Source of the DNA: CAZDET01 sp964504335
Lineage (GTDB): Bacteria > Bacteroidota > Bacteroidia > Chitinophagales > Saprospiraceae
NCBI GenBank assembly: GCA_964504335.1
Contig: CAZDET010000015.1
Location: forward strand, 1-64,000
Length of the DNA stretch: 64,000 nucleotides
Direction: 5' to 3'
Shown: positions 8,979-16,888 of the stretch, one piece after another
Layout: each line of letters starts with the position of its first letter
How positions within the stretch are numbered: the first letter of the stretch is position 1
The notes under the pieces: generated by a model
Told to the model about the DNA's origin: nothing
Database searches by the model: none
Seen by the model: the letters and a program-made list of their open reading frames with translations, nothing else
Translations under genes and position numbers: made by a program

Positions 8979-11900
8979 TTAGCTTTTCAGTGATTCAATA
9001 ATTTGGTCGTAATCCGATTGATACTGCTCCTCCAATTCGGCTAGTTGTGGAAACCGCGTCATGATGCTCTCGATCACGCGATCTTCTTCGATATGCCCGC
9101 CTAACAAGATCTCTTTTTCGGGTAGTGAAAAGGTATCGCCAAACTGGATAAGTGGTATATTTGTCATGGTGGCCGGCACAACGGTAAATACATGTTGCTT
9201 ATCAAATCGTTCACTGACTAAATTGGAAGTGAACTGGAGTAATTCGTCTAAATAAAGTACGCCATTCCCATCGAGATCCGCATCCAATTTCGTGAAGCTT
9301 TCGGTAAAGGCGTAGGAGAAGATACCTCTTTGCTGGCCATTAATTTTCAATTCGTAGCATATTTCGCCGGGGCTAGAACCACTTAATCCAAACACATTGT
9401 GTGCGATTAAATTTGGATCTCCTGACTGATTGGCCTCGGCCAGCCTGCTGAGAAATTCTCCGCTGTGGCAAAAGTCCGAAATTAAAATGACCTTCGCCTG
9501 AAATTGCATGAGTAAATCGCAAAGTTCCCGTCCGGGAAGCATGGTTAACTCAGAGCTGTCCGCCACGGCGTCGTACGGCAGAAATGCTCCATCCATCTTG
9601 TGTGGATGCTCCGGTTGTTGATTAATAAAGGTTTTCTCCGGAGCATTCAGGGAGTAGGCTATCCCCTGCCCGGACAAATACAAAAGCACAAAATCAAAGC
9701 GGTCTGCTTCTCGTTGCACGTTTGCCACTTGCGCCAGGATGTTTGCCTTGGTAGCTGCTTCGTTGATTATTAGATGGGTGAATACCTGCTCGTATAGTTT
9801 TCCTTTCTGCGCCTGAAAGGCAGTTGCTGCCTGTTTCACATCATTTACCGGCCCTCGCAGGGGAGGGATGCGGCTATCCTGGTGCTCGTCGATACCGACT
9901 AAAATCAAATGCAAATTAGGCTTGATCCCCTTTTGAATAAAGAGTAAATCCTTTTTGGTTTGTTCCTGGTATTTCTTTTTAAATGCCTGCGTTTGCAAGC
10001 TCATGCGCCGGGCCATTTCGGCGATTTCCCGTTGCCGCTCCTCCGCTAGTTTGCGGGCTTCCATTTCCGCATTGCGCTGGGCAATCAGGCGCTCCAGCTC
10101 GGTCTGCTGGGCTTCGAAGCTTTTTCGGACGAACTCCAATTCGGCCTGATTCAACCACAAGTCCATTCGAGCCAGAATACGCCGGTGTACTTCCTGCGGA
10201 GGAATGATTCCCGAATACGAGTCCCTTTTTTCTTCTTCCGTAAGCAAGTACGATTCGAATTTGGAAAGCGTTTGGAGCTGTTCTTCGGAAGGCTCCTTGC
10301 CAAATAGCAAATAGGAGAAGGAGGACATGCTGAGGCTCTTCCACCCCTTTTGGCAGAGCCACACATCGTTCGGATCGGTGAGGATGCGCTGTAGTTGCTG
10401 GAGCTTGGGGTTATTGTCCCAGAGTGGGGGGGCCTCGGAGGTGGTGTAGGCGTCGGGTTGGAAGGTATGGTGTTCCACCACAGCTTCCCACAGTTGCCGT
10501 TGGAGGAGCAGGTTTTCCTGCTCAAAATCCTCCACCCACTGCCGGCAGGTGGGCCAGTGGTTGATCAGGGCGTCGTGCGCCGGTTCGATCGTGGGAATAT
10601 TATTATGCGTTTTTCCTTGTACTACCAGGTGGGCCTTCTCCATTTTATCGATCAGCAATTTCAGTGCCTCCCTGGTTGCTTCTCCGTAATCCAGTTCGAA
10701 GGGAGGAACACCGTAGGGATGCTCATCGGTGTGCGATTCCGAATAGGTCACCTTGCGCCCCTTAAAGTCGGCGTCGCTAAGCAGCACCATGCGCAGCATA
10801 ATTTTTCGCATCAATTGCTGCTCATCCGTATTCAGCTCTTGGTAGAATGCCTCCGCGCGGGCACTCAGCGCGCCCGCTACGCCTTGGTAATTTTCACCGA
10901 CTAACTGCTGCTTACCTCGTTCCCTGGCGGTTTCGTAAAAGTGCTCCATCACGCAGGAAAGCAGGGGGAGCGCAGCGGGATAGTAGGCTACATCCTCCAG
11001 GATTTGGTTGAGGAGTGCTTCGCCGTCGTCGGTGTGATCGCCGCCTTCCCGATCTTTGAAATCGTATAAGGCCCACCAGGCGGGGCCGGTCAGGGCCTCT
11101 CGTAGCTCGTCCAGATTCATGGGAATCAGGCGAAAGATGTGTTCAGGTTTCCAGTAGTTACCTCCTAATTTCGTTTTTGGGAGTTGCCACTCCACATCAG
11201 AGCGCATCGTAAAAATAACCAATGGAGGAGTTGGCGATTCAATAATGGCCAACAGGGCGTCTTCGAATTGTTCCCGCTCCGGCGTATTTAATCCCGTGAA
11301 CAACTCTTCGAACTGATCTACCAAAATGACTTGCCGCTTTTGCGGGTCTAATTGCTGCTCCAATTCGTAGAATCCGGTCCATTCCGACCGCTGGAAGTCC
11401 TTGATAATCGTGTTATCTTCGAGTTGTTGCTCGGTGGGAGTGATCGTGGTGCCCATCACCCGATCGGGAGGGGCGGGGCGAAAATAAAGGAGTGCGTCGT
11501 AGCCTTGGGTTTTGTGCAAGGTAGGAAAGAGCCCCGCTTTCACCAGCGACGATTTCCCCGCGGCGGAGGGGGCCGTAAGGAAAATGACCGGTGGTAGTTT
11601 TTCTTTTTCCTGAAATTTCATCTTTCGTAGCAGGCTGTCCAGGGCCTGGTCGCGGCCAAAGAACAGGTTGGTGTCTTCCGGCTCGTAGGGCAATAAACCC
11701 TTGTAGGGGTTTTTGTCGGGATCTTTCGCAAACTTGAATTGATCGCTGCTTACGTTTGGGTTTAGAAAGATGAATTCGCCCTCGCGGTGTTGGGCCATTG
11801 GGAATAAGCCAGGGTGTTGCGGCTTGACGTCGCCGGTGATTGCTTCTACTTTATTCCAAACGTAGAGAAACAGCTCCGTAGCCGTGATGATGCCGTCTCC

Positions 11901-12797
11901 CTGGGTCTTGTTGCCAAAGGTGTGCAAATCGGCCCTCCCCTCCAGGGCTTCCTTCAGTGTAGCGGCAAAGGGCGAATGGTGCCGAATTTGGGCCCACTTG
12001 GCCGAATCGTTGGCCGTCTGGTCGGCACCGGCTGAAACCAGTACCTGCCAGGCTTCGCTGGACTTGTACTTCTCAAAGCGTTTCTTGTACAACGGCAGGA
12101 GAAAAGGCCGCGGCCGCCCCCGGCTCAGGCTCGAAAAGCGAAACTTACCGGCAAAGCAACAGTCCAGCAACAACAACGTATGCTTGCAATCGACCTTCGA
12201 CAACGCCTGGTACAGGGTGTCCATCGGAATCAGACTGTCGTTTTCAACCAGCATGTTCTTGGCATCGGTGGGACTTAGGTAGCCCGCCGGCCCGTGCTTG
12301 ATCTCGCCCGGGAAACCGTGCCCGGCGTAGTAAAACACCACGGAATCCTCGGGTTGGATATCGATTTGGGTGCGGTTATCCAGAAGTACCGTCTCCGTTT
12401 GGGGGCCTCCGTTTCGACCTTGTTTTTCCCATTCGAAGGTAAGTGGCCTCAAGCGGTTGCGGTCTACCTCCGGCACCTCTTCGGCCAATTTCAACCACGC
12501 GATTCGGGAGGAATAAGCGGGAGCTTCTTTTGGGAATTGTTCGTCCTGGATTAGGAGCTGCGGAGAGCGATCCGGATTGGCAATCCAGGCAAACAATTGC
12601 TCTAGCTGTGCTTTCCCAACATCGGTCATCAAGAGCACGTTGTCAAATCCCTGAAGCGTTTTCAGGCGCATTGCGACCTCTTCCGCGTCCCGGACGGCCG
12701 TTTTCAAATTGGCATCCAGCCCCCGGTACTCATTGATCCCGATGACGAAGGCGTGGCTGGCGCGAAAGTTGAGTTCTTTATTACGACGTGAAACCAT
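8979..12797 (-). CDS. Caspase-like peptidase - STAND ATPase - degenerate second caspase domain
   Basis: Start chosen at the ATG at 12795-12797. From there the N-terminus (MVSRRNKELNFRASHAF) aligns residue for residue with the paralogue at 4088-8740. The ATG at 12816-12818 lies inside a short repeat and would add seven unrelated residues. Of 1272 residues, 1-345 are a caspase domain with His160 (YYAGHGF) and Cys213-Cys214 (LDCCFAGK). Residues 363-840 are a STAND NTPase with Walker A APSAAGKSS at 409-417 and Walker B ILVDQFEE at 491-498. A Glu/Arg/Gln-rich coiled-coil-like stretch follows. The last 310 residues are a second caspase fold (LILVGIDEH first strand). There the catalytic His is Gln (SGQG, Q1044) while the Cys survives in DFCHSGEF (C1110), so this copy is probably inactive or regulatory. 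It has no WD40 repeats. The three downstream genes are coupled within 4 bases of each other. Confidence 0.92.
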   Translation of the reverse strand: MVSRRNKELNFRASHAFVIGINEYRGLDANLKTAVRDAEEVAMRLKTLQGFDNVLLMTDVGKAQLEQLFAWIANPDRSPQLLIQDEQFPKEAPAYSSRIAWLKLAEEVPEVDRNRLRPLTFEWEKQGRNGGPQTETVLLDNRTQIDIQPEDSVVFYYAGHGFPGEIKHGPAGYLSPTDAKNMLVENDSLIPMDTLYQALSKVDCKHTLLLLDCCFAGKFRFSSLSRGRPRPFLLPLYKKRFEKYKSSEAWQVLVSAGADQTANDSAKWAQIRHHSPFAATLKEALEGRADLHTFGNKTQGDGIITATELFLYVWNKVEAITGDVKPQHPGLFPMAQHREGEFIFLNPNVSSDQFKFAKDPDKNPYKGLLPYEPEDTNLFFGRDQALDSLLRKMKFQEKEKLPPVIFLTAPSAAGKSSLVKAGLFPTLHKTQGYDALLYFRPAPPDRVMGTTITPTEQQLEDNTIIKDFQRSEWTGFYELEQQLDPQKRQVILVDQFEELFTGLNTPEREQFEDALLAIIESPTPPLVIFTMRSDVEWQLPKTKLGGNYWKPEHIFRLIPMNLDELREALTGPAWWALYDFKDREGGDHTDDGEALLNQILEDVAYYPAALPLLSCVMEHFYETARERGKQQLVGENYQGVAGALSARAEAFYQELNTDEQQLMRKIMLRMVLLSDADFKGRKVTYSESHTDEHPYGVPPFELDYGEATREALKLLIDKMEKAHLVVQGKTHNNIPTIEPAHDALINHWPTCRQWVEDFEQENLLLQRQLWEAVVEHHTFQPDAYTTSEAPPLWDNNPKLQQLQRILTDPNDVWLCQKGWKSLSMSSFSYLLFGKEPSEEQLQTLSKFESYLLTEEEKRDSYSGIIPPQEVHRRILARMDLWLNQAELEFVRKSFEAQQTELERLIAQRNAEMEARKLAEERQREIAEMARRMSLQTQAFKKKYQEQTKKDLLFIQKGIKPNLHLILVGIDEHQDSRIPPLRGPVNDVKQAATAFQAQKGKLYEQVFTHLIINEAATKANILAQVANVQREADRFDFVLLYLSGQGIAYSLNAPEKTFINQQPEHPHKMDGAFLPYDAVADSSELTMLPGRELCDLLMQFQAKVILISDFCHSGEFLSRLAEANQSGDPNLIAHNVFGLSGSSPGEICYELKINGQQRGIFSYAFTESFTKLDADLDGNGVLYLDELLQFTSNLVSERFDKQHVFTVVPATMTNIPLIQFGDTFSLPEKEILLGGHIEEDRVIESIMTRFPQLAELEEQYQSDYDQIIESLKS

Positions 12798-12803
12798 TTG
12801 GGG

Positions 12804-12852
12804 TAGTACTTTAGTCATTTAGTACTTTAGTCAATTAGTCAATTAGTCAATT
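12804..12852. repeat. Short word repeat TAGTACTTTAGTCA / AATTAGTC
   Basis: TAGTACTTTAGTCA occurs twice (12804-12817 and 12820-12833), followed by tandem AATTAGTC units (12833-12848). The same 12-base core TAGTACTTTAGT recurs far away at about 30545-30556 after a rhodanese gene. It overlaps one candidate start codon of the caspase-STAND gene, which argues against that start. Confidence 0.7.
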
Positions 12853-12908
12853 TACAAAAAGACTAATCGACCAAAGTGCTGTGTCCACCTCGCCACCTCA
12901 CCACCTGC

Positions 12909-14495
12909 TTAGATGTCCACTTCCGGGCCGTCTTCGCCGTAGGCATCCGGGTCCTGGTTGCCGCCATCCATACCTTCGAAATCGGCGGCCGCTTCGGCTT
13001 CGGTGACCAGTTTTGAACCGCCGATTAGTTGGCGCGAACTTTTGTGAGTCATCCTGGGCTCGAACGTATCGGCAGTGAGGCCGGCAATGACCTGTTCCCA
13101 ATCGAAGGCTTCTTCGCAAAAATCCCATTTGCCGCTGGGGCGGAAGTTGGTGTGGCAGCAAATGCCTTCAAACGCCTGGGCTTCGCGGTGGCTACCGAAT
13201 ACCTGGTCGCGTTGGCCTTTGGGCAGAAAATTGGGGGGGATACCCAGTTGCCGGGTGAGGTAGCGCAGCACCACGATCACGCTTTCGTACTGCTCGGGCG
13301 TGAGGCTGGCAAAGTAGGTGGCTCCGCGGTACGGCTTGCTGACTTTCACGTAGGCATCGGTCTGGTCCAGGTTGCAGAACCAGTGGCCGTGATCCCAGGT
13401 GACGAGGCCGCCGCGGCCGTCTTCCCGTAGCGGGCCCCAATTGGAAAGCTCGATGCCAACCGAGGTAGGGCTGATGACCTTATTCGTGCCAACGGTACCG
13501 GGTTTGCCGATGTGCCAGGCCCACTGCTTGGACTTGGGAAACATTTTGTAGGCCGTGCCGTCTCTACCGATCACGAAAAGAGTAGAGACTTTGTCTCCGT
13601 TTTTGATCGAAAGCGCCGGGATATCGCCGGTAATCTGGCCCGCTGTGAAATGAAGGACGATGCGCTTTTTCTCGACTTCTTTGTGAAAGAAATAACTGGC
13701 GTCATTATCCTTTCTCGACAAGGCAAGAAATTGCAATTTGAGGTCTTCACCAGGGATGTCGTGTGATAGCTTCTTGAACCGATACCGATTGCTTAGACTG
13801 TGCTGAATGGCCTTCGCATCTTTATCGCTGACGGGAAAGAGTTGTTCGTACTGACTTTGCCCGGTACGGCTTCCGACTGGTCCTTTGGCATTTGCTTTCA
13901 CATCTTTCCAGCCGTCCCCCAAGAAGGGCGTAAACTTTCCAAGCAGGCGGTCGCACAAGTCGCGGCTCACCCTCTCCCCATCGGTGGTCATGGTTTCCTG
14001 TTCGCCGAAGGCGGCTACGGCTGCGGCGGTCCCCTTGCCGTAGTCACCGTCGGCCCCGAATCGTTCCCAATTCAATTGGGCACCGAAACCGAGATGGTTA
14101 AGGAGTCGCTGCAGGGCCTTTACGCTTTCGCGGTGGTTGGAGCCGCGAACCAGGTGGGCTTCTACTGCTCCCTGGTCTGCTACGTTACCCAGGCTGCGCA
14201 CGTCTGCGACGGTAGCGAACCGGAGAGCCATCTTTTCAGCCACCTCCGGACTCACGGTTTCACCGTTGCTTTCCAGGTCATTTTTGGCGGCAAAAGCACT
14301 AACTGCAGCCGCGGTGGCATTGCCAAAGTCGCCGTCGGCACCAAAGTTGCTCCACTTCAATTCTTTCTCAAAGCCGAGCTCATACAGCACTTGCTGTAAA
14401 GCGGTAATCGCTTGTTTTTTAGAAGAATCTTTCTTGAGTACATTACTGATTTCTCCTGTGGCGATGAGGGTCTTAAATTCCGCTTGGTTAAACAT
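12909..14495 (-). CDS. N-acetylmuramoyl-L-alanine amidase with two peptidoglycan-binding repeats, no signal peptide
   Basis: 528 residues. Two PG_binding_1-like helical repeats (about 26-92 and 122-190; each has GADGD(F/Y)G-x-(G/A)TAAAV) precede an Amidase_2/PGRP-type catalytic domain at about 265-470. Visible zinc ligands are His282 (LHFTAG), His448 (CCHTNF) and Asp458 (KWDF), with Glu349 in SVGIEL as likely catalytic residue. The enzyme would cut the amide between N-acetylmuramic acid and the stem peptide. The N-terminus (MFNQAEFKTLIATGE) has no signal peptide or membrane segment, so the protein should stay in the cytoplasm unless released. The C-terminus is strongly acidic (DFEGMD ... EDGPEVDI). 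It lies 146 bases after a caspase gene and 90 bases before a caspase-STAND gene, all co-directional, which suggests a role as a lysis effector. Confidence 0.9.
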   Translation of the reverse strand: MFNQAEFKTLIATGEISNVLKKDSSKKQAITALQQVLYELGFEKELKWSNFGADGDFGNATAAAVSAFAAKNDLESNGETVSPEVAEKMALRFATVADVRSLGNVADQGAVEAHLVRGSNHRESVKALQRLLNHLGFGAQLNWERFGADGDYGKGTAAAVAAFGEQETMTTDGERVSRDLCDRLLGKFTPFLGDGWKDVKANAKGPVGSRTGQSQYEQLFPVSDKDAKAIQHSLSNRYRFKKLSHDIPGEDLKLQFLALSRKDNDASYFFHKEVEKKRIVLHFTAGQITGDIPALSIKNGDKVSTLFVIGRDGTAYKMFPKSKQWAWHIGKPGTVGTNKVISPTSVGIELSNWGPLREDGRGGLVTWDHGHWFCNLDQTDAYVKVSKPYRGATYFASLTPEQYESVIVVLRYLTRQLGIPPNFLPKGQRDQVFGSHREAQAFEGICCHTNFRPSGKWDFCEEAFDWEQVIAGLTADTFEPRMTHKSSRQLIGGSKLVTEAEAAADFEGMDGGNQDPDAYGEDGPEVDI

Positions 14496-14641
14496 GGGTT
14501 GTCGAATTTTAAATTTTAAATCTTAGGAAGTCAATTGGTCATTGTTGATTAGACTTTTAGACCAATAGATTTTGGTTCTCTGACAATTTTCGTGGTTATA
14601 TCGACACAAATCCTCTACCTTCAATCCTTTGTACCATTCAA

Positions 14642-16849
14642 TCAGCTTTCCCGAACGACCTCCACCTTCACGGTGACCACGGTCCAATCGCCAAAGCCTT
14701 CGTTGGAGCGGCCCCGGCGCGGTCTTCCCCGGCCATCGAAGATGCCTTCCTGTAAGAGTTGGTGATAGTCCAATTCTTTGGAGGTCGCAATTAGCTTGAA
14801 GTAGACGGTGTCCTTTTCTTCTCCCTCGGCAAGGCCCCAGCGGTTTTTCTGAAAGATCAGACGATCCGTTTCGCCTTCCAGTACGGCATTTTTCTCCTTC
14901 TCCTCGTCGGCAGAAATTTCGTACCACGACCACAGTTTGAGCAGATACACGTACATGTGGTCGGTTTTCCCCTCGATGGTGATGCGCGGCTCGTAGTGGA
15001 AGTAACGTTCGTGTTCGTTTTCTTCCTGGAGGCTGTTTTCAGTGGTGGCTTTAATGGTTAGTACTTTGCCGAGCGGGCCGTCGGATATTTCGGGCTGAAC
15101 GTCCACGTCATTTTTCCCGGTGAAATCGATATCTAATTGCACCTTGTTATGTAGGAGCATGGAACCGTCCTCCTGCTTGGTTTTGACCACAAGCTTGGAA
15201 TTGGGATCGGGGTTTTCCAGTTCGCGCAGGCGGCGCCAGTTGACGATTTGGATGATGTCGAACAGTACTTCGTTCGGGAGGTCCAGCCGGTATTCCATGT
15301 CCACGAATTTGCGGGTTTCGTGGTCTTTGATGCGGTACTGATTGTCTTCAATGACGACTTCAAGGGTAGGAGCCTTGTCGGGATCGGCGGTGGTGACGTA
15401 GTGAATATTCTTAGCCTTTAGTTTGTTGTACTGCTCGTCGCCTTCCTGCCAGTTTTCCCAGCTACTGACGAATGCTTTCACGGCTTCCTCCTGACCAGTG
15501 ATCAGCACAAATTCGGGATTAGCAGGGAGGTAATTCAGCCGGCCAATGTAGGATTTCATGGAGTCCATTTTCCCCATTTTTACCTCTGGGTTGCTGATCC
15601 GGCTATACTGGGGGCCTACTTCCTCGATCGTAGCAGTAGCCTCCACTTTGGCTAGCCCTGATTGCTCGTAGGAGGTAATCTCCACCACGATGGGCTGATT
15701 CGCAGCGGTAGCGATTTTTTGTATGGTCGCGGTAGCCGGCAACCCATGGATGGCGCCACAGCTGATGGTCCAACCGCCGTGTTGAAACTTGATTTCATAG
15801 GCTTCCGGTGTGCCTTCCGGGGTGCCCTCCAAAAAGCGGGTATAGGCTTTGGTGCCCCCGAGCACGTCGAATTGTGGGGTTTGGTCGGCGCTTTTTCTAC
15901 GAATGGCGGCCCGGGTGCGGATCGCCAGGTCGGCATAGCTGATTTTACCGTCCACGCTTTCCAGCGCCTCGATGAGCCCGGCGGTGAAAAAGCCGCCACC
16001 TCGCTCGCCGGCCAATTGGGAGCGGTCGCAGGCCGTCATCACTACGTGGGGCGAAGCTGGCACTTGCGGCAGCTTGCCGTCTTCGGTCACGTAATATCCG
16101 CCCAGGTACGATGTCAATGGGCGGTGTTGGGCGTTGCCCGGCACATCCTCGAAGCGGGTTTTAGCACCTTCGGGTAGCTTCTCATCGGGGCGGCCTTCGC
16201 GCGTAGCGCCACCCGAGTGGCAGCAGTCGAGGGTGACCGTGATGTGGGGCGTGCCGCCGGCACCGTTGGCTACTTCGTGCAGTAGGACCGCCAGCTCCTT
16301 ATCGGCCAGTAAATTGAAGATTTCGCCGGTTTCTTCGTTCATGAAGCAGTCCCAGCAGATGAGGCATTGGTCTTCGCCGTCTTCCATATCGACGAAGGCC
16401 TCGGCCGTAGGGGCCTGGGTGCCGTGACCACTGAAGTGGAACAGGACTTTGTCGCTTACTCCTGCACCCTGCAGGAACTTGCGGAAGCCGGCGTTGATGA
16501 TGCGGTCGTAGGTCGCCTGCTGATCTTCCAGTCGGCAAATCTGCAGGGAGGTGTAGGGCGTGTCGGTTCCGGCGATGTGGGGGATTATGTACTGAGATAC
16601 CACGATGGAGGGGGCGTCGCCGCCCGAGTCGATTTCGACTATTCGGGGCGTCGCGTCCAGCGTTACTCCGAAGCGCTGCTTGAGGAATCCTTCAATGCGG
16701 TCCAGGTCGATGATGCAGCCGCCCAGGTCATTGATGTGCTGATAGTTGTTGATGCCTATCAATAATGCGAAAATGTGCCCGCCTCCAGAGCGGGAGCTCC
16801 CCTCCGCTTCACTTTGGCTTTTGACTGATTTTTTCTTCTCTTCAGGCAT
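14642..16849 (-). CDS. Caspase-like peptidase (C14) with C-terminal beta-rich extension
   Basis: 735 residues. The N-terminal 25 residues are a Ser/Gly/Lys leader. The caspase domain spans about 25-330: first strand HIFALLIGINNY, catalytic His142 in FSGHGTQ, and Cys209-Cys210 in LDCCHSGG (Cys210 the likely nucleophile, followed by the metacaspase-type HSGG). The remaining 400 residues are beta-rich with no named domain. The end of this region (FKLIATSKEL ... DWTVVTVKVEV) matches the end of the 674-residue caspase at 21580-23604, so the two are paralogues. The gene follows the histidine kinase by 39 bases, and through it the second gasdermin-like gene. Gasdermin-linked caspases are the known activators of bacterial gasdermins, so the neighbour is the obvious substrate; this is inferred. 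Confidence 0.9.
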   Translation of the reverse strand: MPEEKKKSVKSQSEAEGSSRSGGGHIFALLIGINNYQHINDLGGCIIDLDRIEGFLKQRFGVTLDATPRIVEIDSGGDAPSIVVSQYIIPHIAGTDTPYTSLQICRLEDQQATYDRIINAGFRKFLQGAGVSDKVLFHFSGHGTQAPTAEAFVDMEDGEDQCLICWDCFMNEETGEIFNLLADKELAVLLHEVANGAGGTPHITVTLDCCHSGGATREGRPDEKLPEGAKTRFEDVPGNAQHRPLTSYLGGYYVTEDGKLPQVPASPHVVMTACDRSQLAGERGGGFFTAGLIEALESVDGKISYADLAIRTRAAIRRKSADQTPQFDVLGGTKAYTRFLEGTPEGTPEAYEIKFQHGGWTISCGAIHGLPATATIQKIATAANQPIVVEITSYEQSGLAKVEATATIEEVGPQYSRISNPEVKMGKMDSMKSYIGRLNYLPANPEFVLITGQEEAVKAFVSSWENWQEGDEQYNKLKAKNIHYVTTADPDKAPTLEVVIEDNQYRIKDHETRKFVDMEYRLDLPNEVLFDIIQIVNWRRLRELENPDPNSKLVVKTKQEDGSMLLHNKVQLDIDFTGKNDVDVQPEISDGPLGKVLTIKATTENSLQEENEHERYFHYEPRITIEGKTDHMYVYLLKLWSWYEISADEEKEKNAVLEGETDRLIFQKNRWGLAEGEEKDTVYFKLIATSKELDYHQLLQEGIFDGRGRPRRGRSNEGFGDWTVVTVKVEVVRES

Positions 16850-16888
16850 GATTGGATGTGTTTTGCTTAGAGTGAATGATGAATTAGG

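Noticed and set aside
12804..12852. Attachment site or integration scar
   Set aside because: No integrase, tRNA or boundary is nearby; the words are short, AT-rich and recur in another intergenic region.
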